Positions 8,422 through 15,353 of a DNA stretch of 48,129 nt are shown here, one piece after another. This DNA comes from an uncultured Clostridia bacterium (GTDB lineage Bacteria > Bacillota > Clostridia > Oscillospirales > Acutalibacteraceae), in NCBI GenBank assembly GCA_927362715.1, contig CAKMIX010000021.1, forward strand, positions 1 to 48,129, written 5' to 3'. Every line of letters starts with the position of its first letter. Within the stretch, counting starts at the first letter, position 1. Under the pieces are notes generated by a model. That model had not been told where the DNA came from and made no database searches. It worked only from the letters and a program-made list of their open reading frames with translations. A program made the position numbers and the translations under genes.

Positions 8422-8450
8422 ATTATAAGGTATTACCCACCCGATGTCAA
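8422..8450 (-). promoter_or_regulatory. Strong sigma-A promoter for the ligase-to-mfd unit
   Basis: On the minus strand the sequence reads TTGACA, 17 nt, TATAAT, a full match to both consensus hexamers with ideal spacing. The -35 is at 8445-8450 and the -10 at 8422-8427. Predicted transcription starts near 8415, about 43 nt before the preferred ligase start at 8372. No other convincing promoter was seen down to mfd, which fits a single long transcript. Confidence 0.9.
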
Positions 8451-8486
8451 ATGTATTCAAGGATTTTCCCGGCAGCTTAAGAAGCA

Positions 8487-8512
8487 ACGGGATGCCCGCA
8501 GGAGCATCCCGT
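8487..8512 (-). terminator. Terminator after the patatin gene
   Basis: A 9-bp perfect stem (ACGGGATGC with GCATCCCGT) around an 8-nt loop lies 9 nt past the patatin stop codon. The minus-strand tail TTGCTTCTT is only moderately T-rich, so termination may be incomplete. It separates the Nudix-Maf-patatin unit from the ligase promoter just downstream. Confidence 0.7.
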
Positions 8513-8520
8513 AAAATACA

Positions 8521-9369
8521 TTATTTCCCTACAAGCTTTAAAATATCCGCCATGACATGCTTGGCGTCGCGCAGCCCTTCGTAATAGCAGTGCTCAAGCT
8601 TTTCGGTGTCGGTGCTGAACTTATCCACGGAAAGCGGATATTCGGGCGCGATGACGACCGCTTTGCCCGCTTCCTCCAGCTCGCGGCACAGCCGCAGCGA
8701 TTCGTTGTAGCGCAGGTGCCGTGTGTCGAGCGCCGTGATCATGTTCGGGTACTCGCGCAGCACGCGCGTATACACGTGCCGCAGGGATTCGGGCTTTTTA
8801 ACATAATCGCGCGGTCTCGTGCGCACGATCAGAAGGCGGTCGCAGCCGTCTTTCAGCGCGCGCTCGACGGGGATGGAATCCGCCGCGCCGCCGTCAAAAT
8901 ATTTGCGTCCCTCAAATTCCACGGGCGGCGTGAACATCGGCAGCGCCGCCGAGGCCTTCAGCGGGGTGAAATCCGTGCCGACGAGCTTGTCTTTGCCGAA
9001 ATACACCGCCTCGCCCGTTTCGGCGTCGGTCACCACGGTGTAGAATTCCGTTTTATCGCGGAAAAACGCATCATAGTCAAAGGGATCGAGTTCCTGCGGG
9101 ATGGTGTCGTAGATGAAATCCAGCCCGAATACGGACTTTTTGTGGAGAATCGGGTCAATGCCGATATACCGCTTATCTTTGACATACTGCGTGTTGACGC
9201 GAAGCCCTCTGCCGCGCTGCCCCGATAGGTACGAGACCGCGTTGCCCGCGCCCGCCGAAACACCGATGCAGTAATCAAAATGCACATCGTTGTCCAAAAG
9301 CGCGTCCAACACCCCGACGGTGTAGATGCCGCGCATCCCGCCGCCCTCCAGCACAAGCCCGGTTTTCAT
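8521..9369 (-). CDS. Patatin-like phospholipase (YjjU type)
   Basis: Serine acyl hydrolase of the bacterial patatin family, 282 residues. The oxyanion loop GGGMRG is at 9-14, the nucleophile elbow GVSAG at 36-40 (Ser38), and the catalytic Asp in the DGG motif at 159-161 (KYFDGGAADSIPV). All catalytic parts of the Ser-Asp dyad are present. These enzymes hydrolyse phospholipid or other acyl esters; the natural substrate of the YjjU branch is not settled. No signal peptide is visible. It is the last gene of a Nudix-Maf-patatin unit, 19 nt downstream of maf, with a terminator just after it. Confidence 0.9.
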   Translation of the reverse strand: MKTGLVLEGGGMRGIYTVGVLDALLDNDVHFDYCIGVSAGAGNAVSYLSGQRGRGLRVNTQYVKDKRYIGIDPILHKKSVFGLDFIYDTIPQELDPFDYDAFFRDKTEFYTVVTDAETGEAVYFGKDKLVGTDFTPLKASAALPMFTPPVEFEGRKYFDGGAADSIPVERALKDGCDRLLIVRTRPRDYVKKPESLRHVYTRVLREYPNMITALDTRHLRYNESLRLCRELEEAGKAVVIAPEYPLSVDKFSTDTEKLEHCYYEGLRDAKHVMADILKLVGK

Positions 9370-9388
9370 ATGCCTTCAACTTCCTTTC

Positions 9389-9943
9389 TCAGAACCCAAA
9401 CGCCTCAAGCTCCCGCGCCGTGCGCGCAAGCGGCAGCCCAACGATATTCAGATAATCCCCGGCCACGCGGCGTACCAGCAGCGCCCCGCGCCCCTGGATG
9501 GCGTATCCGCCCGCTTTGTCCAACGGCTCGCGTGTGCGCACGTACGCTTCGATCTGCGAAGGCGAGAGTGGGTAGAAGGTGACGGCGCTGCGTTCGTAAA
9601 ACAGCGTCTCGCGCGAACCGTCTGTGATGTAAACGCCTGTGTAAACATGGTGCGTGCGCCCGGAGAGCAGGCGCAGCATCCGTGTGGCATCCGCGTCGTT
9701 TTCGGGCTTGCCTAAGATCTGCCCGGCGCAGACGACCACCGTGTCGGCGGCCAGCACCACCTCGCCGGGGCCGCAGTCCACCGCCTGTCCCTTGCGGCGT
9801 GCCAAACGGCGCACCGCCGCGGCGGGGGAAAGCGCTGCGGGTATGTTCTCATCTGCTTGTGAAACGCGCGTCACGAACGAATACCCGCCCTGCCGCAGAA
9901 TGTCCGCGCGGCGCGGCGAAGCGGAAGCGAGCACTAAAATCAT
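9389..9943 (-). CDS. maf: Maf-type nucleoside triphosphate pyrophosphatase
   Basis: Maf proteins hydrolyse dTTP, UTP or modified nucleotides to the monophosphate plus pyrophosphate, a house-cleaning role that also affects septum formation when overexpressed. The 184-residue protein starts with the family signature LASASPRRADIL (residues 5-16), contains VVLAADTVVV with the conserved acidic Asp near the middle, and ends with the loop GGYAIQGRGA before NIVGLPL. Its start overlaps the stop of the upstream Nudix gene by four bases (9940-9943), indicating translational coupling. Both neighbours clean up nucleotides, which is consistent. Confidence 0.95.
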   Translation of the reverse strand: MILVLASASPRRADILRQGGYSFVTRVSQADENIPAALSPAAAVRRLARRKGQAVDCGPGEVVLAADTVVVCAGQILGKPENDADATRMLRLLSGRTHHVYTGVYITDGSRETLFYERSAVTFYPLSPSQIEAYVRTREPLDKAGGYAIQGRGALLVRRVAGDYLNIVGLPLARTARELEAFGF

Positions 9944-10485
9944 ACCAAGCCCTCCCGTACCAGCTGATAGGTTTTTAAGATGCCGACCTGCGTTTTCGCG
10001 TCGGCGATTTTATTTTCCATGACCATTTGAAAAGCTTTTTCAAGCGGGATGCGGCGCAGCTCTAAAAATTCGTCGTCATCGGGGTGCTGCGCCGAAAAGG
10101 TGAGGTCCGTTGCCAGATACAGGTGGATGATCTCGCCGCAGTAGCCGGGCGTGGGATACAGCTTCCCGAGGGATCGATAGTCCTTTGCGGCGGCGCCCGT
10201 TTCCTCCTGCAGTTCCCGCTTGCCCGCTTCCAACGGGTCTTCGCCGTATTCAAGCTTGCCGGCGGGCAGTTCAAGAACGACCTCGCCGTAAGGGTAACGG
10301 AACTGTTCAACAAACAAAAGCTCCTCTTGCTCGGTCAGCGCGGCAATGCATACGCCGCCCGGATGTTCGACGACCTCACGCTTTGCAGTCCTGCCGTCGG
10401 GAAGCATAGCGTCGTCTACGCGCATATTGATAATGCGTCCTTTGTAAATGTAGGATTTGCCGAGCGTTTTTTCCGTCAGATCCAT
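9940..10485 (-). CDS. Nudix hydrolase, ADP-ribose pyrophosphatase type
   Basis: 181 residues with a complete Nudix box: G76, E82 and R90-E91-L92-Q93-E94-E95-T96-G97, exactly Gx5Ex7REUxEExGU. The part before it (YKGRIINMRVDDAMLPDG, EVVEHPGGVCIAAL) and QFRYPYGEVVLELPAGKLEYG match ADP-ribose pyrophosphatases of the NudF/YqkG type, which split ADP-ribose to AMP and ribose-5-phosphate. A good ribosome site (AAAGGAGG) lies upstream of the ATG, about 11 nt away. It is the first gene of the Nudix-Maf-patatin unit and is divergent from the degenerate M14 peptidase gene. No clear promoter was identified in the short gap. Confidence 0.93.
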   Translation of the reverse strand: MDLTEKTLGKSYIYKGRIINMRVDDAMLPDGRTAKREVVEHPGGVCIAALTEQEELLFVEQFRYPYGEVVLELPAGKLEYGEDPLEAGKRELQEETGAAAKDYRSLGKLYPTPGYCGEIIHLYLATDLTFSAQHPDDDEFLELRRIPLEKAFQMVMENKIADAKTQVGILKTYQLVREGLV

Positions 10486-10564
10486 ACTAATTGCGGCCTC
10501 CTTTGCATATATGTGAAATGTGGGACTTGCCCCACAAGTTATCGCCAGAAAGTTGGAGTTTTGT

Positions 10565-11464
10565 ATGTCGGTCGAGTACGAACCTTTTACTTACCCATAT
10601 GCCAAGCGGCTTTGCGCACAGCTGCTGAATAAGTATCCGTTTGCCGCCGTTTCGGTGCTCGGCAGGACGGTCTCGAAGCGCGCGATCTTTGCGCTGTCTG
10701 CGGGCGATGCGTCCGGAGAATCGGTTTTGTTCGTGTCGGGGCTTTCCGGTGCGGACGGTGTGCAGAGCCTGCTTTTATACCGCTTCTTTGAGCGGATCTG
10801 CCATGCGACGGCGCACGACGGCACACTTTGCGGTGTAAAGCTGCGAAAGTCCCTGCGCGGCAGGCGCGTGGTGATCGTGCCGTGCTTGAACCCGGATGCG
10901 CCGGAGATCCGCCGGGCGGGTCCCTTAGGCGCGGGAACATACGCAGGCATGGTGAGCCGCGCGGGCACGGAGGATTATTCGCACTGGTGCGCCAATGCGC
11001 GCGGGGTACATATCGAGCACAATTTTGCCTTCTGCCATACGCCGTACCCGTTTCAGACAGCCGGCGCCAAAACAGACGGGGACACGGTATATGCGGGTCC
11101 CGCCCCCGAAAGCGAAGCGGAAACGCAGGCGCTCGTGCGCCTTTGCCGCAGCACGCCGTTTCGGCACGGCATTTTGCTGCACGGCACGGGCGGGCGCGTT
11201 TTCGGGAGCACGCCCGTCTCGCCTGCGACCAACGACGATGTGCCGCTGATGGCGCGCATCCTCGCTGCGGCAGGGGAGTATACGCTGTCTGCAAAAACGC
11301 CGCCGCTTTCCTGCGGGAGCTTCCCCGAATGGTTTTCCGCCGACTGCGGCGCACCCGCATTTGAGCTGTCCGCCGTGCGCGCCGCCGAGCCGGAGACGCA
11401 GGCGGAGTTTGACGCGCTTTGGCAGGAGACGCAGGAGGTCTTGCTGCTGTCGGCTATGCTGTAA
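10565..11464 (+). CDS. Degenerate M14 carboxypeptidase-like protein (probable pseudoenzyme)
   Basis: About 299 residues. Alignment by eye to clostridial M14 peptidases (gamma-D-Glu-L-diamino acid type) is clear along the whole length: VVIVPCLNPDAPEI, WCANARGVHIEHNF, YAGPAPESEAETQALVRL, ILLHGTGGRVFG and FPEWFSADCGAPAFEL. The zinc site is damaged. The usual HGxE block is replaced by SGAD (in GLSGADGVQSLLLYRF), losing the His ligand and changing the Glu, and the substrate Arg in DLNRNF/DLNHNF-like blocks reads HIEHNF. The last zinc His (LLHGTG) and possibly the catalytic Glu (PAFEL) remain. I infer loss of peptidase activity with retained fold. Start chosen at the ATG at 10565, with GGAG 6 nt upstream. 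It ends 4 nt from the convergent ubiquitin-fusion gene. Confidence 0.7.
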   Translation: MSVEYEPFTYPYAKRLCAQLLNKYPFAAVSVLGRTVSKRAIFALSAGDASGESVLFVSGLSGADGVQSLLLYRFFERICHATAHDGTLCGVKLRKSLRGRRVVIVPCLNPDAPEIRRAGPLGAGTYAGMVSRAGTEDYSHWCANARGVHIEHNFAFCHTPYPFQTAGAKTDGDTVYAGPAPESEAETQALVRLCRSTPFRHGILLHGTGGRVFGSTPVSPATNDDVPLMARILAAAGEYTLSAKTPPLSCGSFPEWFSADCGAPAFELSAVRAAEPETQAEFDALWQETQEVLLLSAML

Positions 11465-11468
11465 AACG

Positions 11469-12186
11469 CTATGCGGCCTCTACGGTGTAGATCAATGTGG
11501 TTCGGTATGCCCCAACGGGTACGGCGTCCCACGCCGCCTGTGCGATCGAAAAGGTGACGGCGGCGGAATCCTGCGCGCCGTTTGTCACGGCGGGGAAGGT
11601 TTGGCTGGCGTTTGTGAGCGCGGAATATGCGATCCCCGCGTAGCCCGCCGCCTGGGCTTCTGCATTTGTGAACAGCCGTTCGCCCTCGGGCGTGACCGAC
11701 ACGTTCAGCTGCTGCCCGATGCCGAGTTTGGTTTCCACTGTGTACCCTGCATCAATGGGAGCGGTCGTGCCCCACGCCACCGAGAAATCGGCGGGGATGG
11801 TCACGGTATAGGAAATGTCCGTTTCCGAAAAAGTCGTGACCACCTGCGCATCTACTGCGGCGGGGCTGCCGTCCTCGAACGTTATGGTATAAACCTGTTC
11901 GTCGATGAGCATATGCAGGGTGCTGTCTTTTTGAATGTTGTAATCCTGTAAGGTATGGCCGTCCTCTAAGGTTTTCCCTGCGAAGATCAGGGTCTGTTGT
12001 TCGGCGGGAGTCCCGACTTCTTCCTCGATCTTTGCTTTGACGTCATCAATTGTGTCTGTCCGATCGACCTCCAGAATGATGTGCTTGCCGGTGGGCGTTT
12101 TTACAAAGATCTGCATGGCAAAAGCGGGCACGCACAGCGCGTAGAGCAGCACGGCGGTCAATAGAAAACTGAGCAGTTTTTTTCAT
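11469..12186 (-). CDS. Secreted ubiquitin-domain fusion protein (leader frameshifted by an A7 tract)
   Basis: The part from 12116 down encodes [12 protein letters not shown]..., co-linear with human ubiquitin over 72 residues with no gap; 48 of 72 are identical by hand count. K6, K11, K27, K29, K48 and K63, I44, H68, NIQK and STLH are kept; K33, R42 and R72 are lost and the RLRGG tail is absent. About 143 more residues follow (beta-rich, ending [20 protein letters not shown]), a domain I do not recognise. Upstream, the ATG at 12186 has AAGGGGG at good spacing. Dropping one A from the A7 run at 12177-12183 gives a classic signal peptide starting [14 protein letters not shown] and ending CVPAFA, cut exactly before ubiquitin Met1. 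As written, the leader is +1 out of frame. Other starts (TTG 12161, CTG 12176) would give a poorer leader. murD ends 10 nt upstream, so the gene lies in the murL-murD operon. Confidence 0.85.
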
Positions 12187-12196
12187 GGTGTCCCCC

Positions 12197-13492
12197 TTAT
12201 TTATCTGCGTATTGTTTGACGAGCAATTTGAAATGCCGTCCCTTTTCCTCAAAGTTTTTATAGACGTTATAGCTTGATGCGGCGGGGGAGAGCAGACAGC
12301 TTTTCCCCGCTGCTGTATATCGGTACGCAAGACGCACCGCCTCGTCGAGATCGGCGGCGGTGACAGCGTTCTTTTCGGGATTCAGCGCCTGCACGGCGCG
12401 CACGACGGCAAAGCCCGTTTCGGGCGTGCCGATGATGTTGCGGATCCCGCTTTCGGCAAGCGCGCGGTCGAAGCCTGCGTAAGAGATGCCGCGGTCCATG
12501 CCGCCGACAATGAGCGTGTCCACGTTGCCGATCGCCTCGACCGCACACAGCACGGCGTGCGGGATGGTGGCGATGCAATCGTTGTAAAAGGTGATTCCCC
12601 GGAACGTGCCGACCTTTTCCATGCGGTGCTCGATGCCCGCAAAGCTTTGCACGGCGCGTTCAACCTGTTCGTCCGTCACGCCGAACCGCTTGGCAGCGGC
12701 GCGGGCAAACAGCACATCCTGGCGGTTGTGCCGCCCTGCAAGGTGTTCGTTTGCGATGGCAAAAGGCAAGGCGTCGTCCGCGCGGATCCCCAGCTTTTCG
12801 GCAGGCGTGCCGGCAACGCCTTCGAATGCGTCCAAGCCCTGATCCGCGTTGTAAATGAGCAGATCGCCCGCTTTCTGGTAGAGCGCAATGTGCGACTTTG
12901 CCCGCGCATAGCCCGCAAATCCGCCGCGGTAGTGCTCCAAATGCTCCTCATAGAGATTTGTAATGACGGCGACCTCGGGGGACGTGTGTGTAAACTCCAA
13001 CTGGTGCGACGACATTTCGATGACGGCAATGCTGTTTTCCGTAACTTCCTCAAGCGCCTCGAACACGGGCACGCCGATGTTGCCGATCAGGCGGCTGTCC
13101 TTTCCCGCCGCTTGCAAACACAGGTGTATGAGCGTCGAGGTCGTGGTCTTGCCCTTCGAGCCGGTGATGCCGATTTTGCGGCAGGGCGCGAAGCGCAGGA
13201 ACAGGTCAACCTGGCAGGTGATTTCGGCATGCCCCGTATCCCGCACGTCCTTAAACGAAATGCCGGGGCTTTTGAGCACCACGTCGTAGTCGGCAAGGTG
13301 CGAAAGGTAATCCGCGCCGCTGAAAACCGTGACGTGCGCGTCGTCTACGAAAACCGGATTTTTGTCCGCGACGGCGATCGCCTTTTCGGGAAAAAAGCGG
13401 CGGATATAGCGGTAGGACGACTGCCCCTCGCGCCCGAAGCCGACGAGCAGCACGGTCTTGTTTTGCAGGTATTCAGCAATCGGCGGCAACAA
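12197..13492 (-). CDS. murD: MurD-type UDP-MurNAc-L-Ala:glutamate ligase, probably the L-Glu-adding MurD2
   Basis: Mur ligase of 431 residues: Rossmann-like N terminus (VLLVGFGREGQSS), ATP loop ITGSKGKTTTST (about 109-120), central-domain VITNLYEEHLEHY, and the C-terminal block HRMEKVGTFRGITFYND followed by VGGMDRG. It adds glutamate to UDP-MurNAc-L-Ala in peptidoglycan precursor synthesis. Directly upstream, overlapping by 20 nt, is murL, whose product epimerises the terminal L-Glu after ligation; in Xanthomonas oryzae the partner ligase (MurD2) uses L-Glu. The NDCIATIPHA segment differs from NDSKATNP of ordinary MurD, which I take as support for the MurD2 type. The start is a TTG at 13492 with AAGGAG 10 nt upstream. 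Standard D-Glu-using MurD is the alternative. Confidence 0.85.
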   Translation of the reverse strand: MLPPIAEYLQNKTVLLVGFGREGQSSYRYIRRFFPEKAIAVADKNPVFVDDAHVTVFSGADYLSHLADYDVVLKSPGISFKDVRDTGHAEITCQVDLFLRFAPCRKIGITGSKGKTTTSTLIHLCLQAAGKDSRLIGNIGVPVFEALEEVTENSIAVIEMSSHQLEFTHTSPEVAVITNLYEEHLEHYRGGFAGYARAKSHIALYQKAGDLLIYNADQGLDAFEGVAGTPAEKLGIRADDALPFAIANEHLAGRHNRQDVLFARAAAKRFGVTDEQVERAVQSFAGIEHRMEKVGTFRGITFYNDCIATIPHAVLCAVEAIGNVDTLIVGGMDRGISYAGFDRALAESGIRNIIGTPETGFAVVRAVQALNPEKNAVTAADLDEAVRLAYRYTAAGKSCLLSPAASSYNVYKNFEEKGRHFKLLVKQYADK

Positions 13493-14855
13493 AGCGATAC
13501 ATCTCCTTTACGGCGGGCAGAAAAGCGGCGGGAATATTGTGCTGCGGGTTCCAATATTGCAGCGGGTTTTCGTCAGGCCTTTGTGCGCGCGCGCAGAAAT
13601 GCGCCAAAAGCGCGGGCAGCTTTCGCCCCTCGTTTTGCAGCTTTTCGGCGGTCATCCAAAGCGCGGCGACGATCTCCGACGCCGTACCCACGCACTCAAA
13701 CGGCTTGACGGGCGCAAACCCGCAGAGGCCCTCAAAATCCGCAAGCAGGTCGCGGTCATCCAAAAGATCCGCCCCGAAAATTTCACACAGGCGGTCGTAA
13801 TCCATAAACGGGGAAAGGATGGAAAACACGAACAGGCATTTCGCGCACTTGCCGCACCAGACATTCTGCTTGCTCCCGCGGTTGCAGCTGCGGAACGTGT
13901 CGTGGTACTGCGGCAAAGCGGCGAATTGTTTTGCGATCTGCAATTCCGTGAAGGGGCGCAGCAGGCTGAAATAGCGAATTTCATCCGTGAGGCGACGCGC
14001 GCAGTACGCGGCAAAATCGCATTCAAAATCGTAGGATTTGGAATACTGGTGGTTGACTTCAGTCCCCGCGATGTTCGATTCGTTCGCGCTTGCTTCGTTG
14101 GAGAGCACGATGTCCGTCGCCCCGATGAGATAGGCGCAGTAGTAGGAAAGAAAGGCGACGATCGCCGAAAACGGCGTGTGCCCGTTTAAAAAGCCCTTGG
14201 CGTTTAAATCCAAAAGTGTGCGGTCAATGGTGCGGTAGGCGCGCACGATCTCTTGTTCCGTGTACCCCGCCGCCAGCACCGTATCGGTGCGCGCTTTCTG
14301 GTCGTTGACCGTGAAAAAGCGGTTCTTTTCGGGATCGCCGTGTAAGAGCGAAGCGGTCACGCAGCTATCCTTGCCGCCGCCCACGGGGACAAGGCGCAGC
14401 CCCGCCGAACGAAAGGCGGGGATGTTTTCCGCTTTGGGCGTGTGCTTGCAGACCGAGACGAGCTCCATAAAATCGTCCTCGGTCGCCCTGATGCCGTTTC
14501 GATAGAAAAACTCCGAAAGCCCGCGGAAATACAGGCGCTTCCAAAAATGAATGTCCTCATCGGAAAGTGCACCGCAGTGCACCTCGACGCGCTTCGGGCA
14601 GGCAGCTTTCCAATAGCTGACGAGCTCCACCATCCCCAGCGCGAACACCACGCGGCGCGCAAGCGGGGAATCCGGGTCGTTTAAAAGGTTCAGATTTTCC
14701 GTTTCGATCTCGGTCGTCGGCGCAAAGCGGCAAAGCCCCTTTACGGAAAAATGAAAGGTCAGCCGCACGCGCGTACCCGCGCGTGTGATCGTGTAATCGT
14801 CATAAGAAAATACGGGATATTGCTTTCGTAAGTCTTCAAACTGTTGTTGGGGCAT
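13473..14855 (-). CDS. murL: MurL, UDP-MurNAc-L-Ala-L-Glu epimerase
   Basis: The 460-residue protein has the PP-loop-like motif VGGGKDS (158-164), the block NGHTPFSAIVAFLSYYCAYL, NEASANESNI, and a C-terminal cysteine cluster CNRG...WCGKCAKC that likely binds a metal. This set matches MurL, which activates the terminal L-Glu of UDP-MurNAc-L-Ala-L-Glu with ATP and inverts it to D-Glu, making glutamate racemase MurI unnecessary. Coupling to a MurD-type ligase through a 20-nt overlap strongly supports the assignment. I start at the ATG at 14855, which has GGGAGGG just upstream and lies ~16 nt from the predicted transcription start; the longer reading to 14906 would run into the promoter. No signal peptide. 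Confidence 0.82.
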   Translation of the reverse strand: MPQQQFEDLRKQYPVFSYDDYTITRAGTRVRLTFHFSVKGLCRFAPTTEIETENLNLLNDPDSPLARRVVFALGMVELVSYWKAACPKRVEVHCGALSDEDIHFWKRLYFRGLSEFFYRNGIRATEDDFMELVSVCKHTPKAENIPAFRSAGLRLVPVGGGKDSCVTASLLHGDPEKNRFFTVNDQKARTDTVLAAGYTEQEIVRAYRTIDRTLLDLNAKGFLNGHTPFSAIVAFLSYYCAYLIGATDIVLSNEASANESNIAGTEVNHQYSKSYDFECDFAAYCARRLTDEIRYFSLLRPFTELQIAKQFAALPQYHDTFRSCNRGSKQNVWCGKCAKCLFVFSILSPFMDYDRLCEIFGADLLDDRDLLADFEGLCGFAPVKPFECVGTASEIVAALWMTAEKLQNEGRKLPALLAHFCARAQRPDENPLQYWNPQHNIPAAFLPAVKEMYRFVAADC

Positions 14856-14877
14856 ACGATCCCTCCCATTCTTTTCT

Positions 14878-14906
14878 ATTATACGAAGAAACCGACGCGA
14901 ATGCAA
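14878..14906 (-). promoter_or_regulatory. Promoter of the murL-murD-ubiquitin operon
   Basis: Minus-strand TTGCAT at 14901-14906, a 17-nt spacer and a perfect TATAAT at 14878-14883. Predicted start near 14871 leaves a very short leader of about 16 nt before the murL ATG. No other promoter was seen before murD or the ubiquitin gene. Confidence 0.75.
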
Positions 14907-15082
14907 GGCGCGCGGCGCAAATTGCGTAAAAAACTGTATGTGATTTTATGCAGTGTGCACGTTTGAGCGATACGAAAAGTTTTACTCGATTTTTTACAAA
15001 AAATCGCGGATTCCAAAGGCAGAGCCGCTGCGGCGTCCAGCAGGACGCGAAATCCTTTCCGCTCAAAAAGCGCAGAAGGGGA

Positions 15083-15137
15083 GATGGAACGGTCCGGTGG
15101 ACTGTTCCATCCGGGGAACCCTCGCCGGAGGTTCCCC
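15083..15137. other. Two adjacent strong hairpins in the murL/EF-G-like intergenic region
   Basis: The 447 bases between murL and the EF-G-like gene hold, besides promoters at each end, two back-to-back inverted repeats. The first (15083-15111) has a 13-bp stem with one G-T pair and a 3-nt loop (GATGGAACGGTCC / GGACTGTTCCATC). The second (15113-15137) has 8-bp arms GGGGAACC / GGTTCCCC around 9 nt. No T-run follows either, so they are poor terminators. They may be a dispersed palindromic element or a structured RNA. The rest of the gap shows nothing else I can support. Confidence 0.55.
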
Positions 15138-15247
15138 GTGTGACGCGATATGGCGCTCAAAAGCATCGGATAAATTATGGAATACCGGAGTGACAAGAGG
15201 CGCAAAATCCCCAAAAAATCCGTGCCGAAATCCGCAAAAAAAGCATA

Positions 15248-15276
15248 TTGCTATTTTTGGGCAGATGTGCTACAAT
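15248..15276 (+). promoter_or_regulatory. Promoter of the EF-G-like gene
   Basis: TTGCTA at 15248-15253, 17 nt, TACAAT at 15271-15276 with an upstream TGTGC (extended -10). A second possible promoter follows: TTGTCG at 15287, 18 nt, TATAAT at 15311-15316. The first shares its TGTGCTACAAT core with the promoters of the DUF3048 gene and lexA. Confidence 0.6.
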
Positions 15277-15353
15277 TTTCTCATACTTGTCGAAATTGTT
15301 ATCATTTTTATATAATAAATAGCGGCAGGGATTTTGAAACAGGAGGCGTTTTT

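Noticed and set aside
10520-10535. GTGGG-acttgc-CCCAC inverted repeat between the Nudix and M14 genes as an operator
   Set aside because: The 5-bp arms are short and it is not placed against a recognisable promoter; could easily be chance.
11901-12116. Ubiquitin sequence as eukaryotic contamination or chimera
   Set aside because: It is flanked in the same reading unit by a bacterial ribosome site, a signal peptide (apart from one A) and a bacterial-looking C-terminal domain, and follows murD by 10 nt. Contamination would not create this arrangement; only read data could revive the idea.
14953-15315. Small ORFs over the hairpin region upstream of the EF-G-like gene
   Set aside because: They are open only because of GC-rich palindromes, have no ribosome site and no domain texture.
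15177-15353. N-terminal extension of the EF-G-like protein
   Set aside because: The extension overlaps both promoters and has no family similarity; AGGAGG marks the ATG at 15354.
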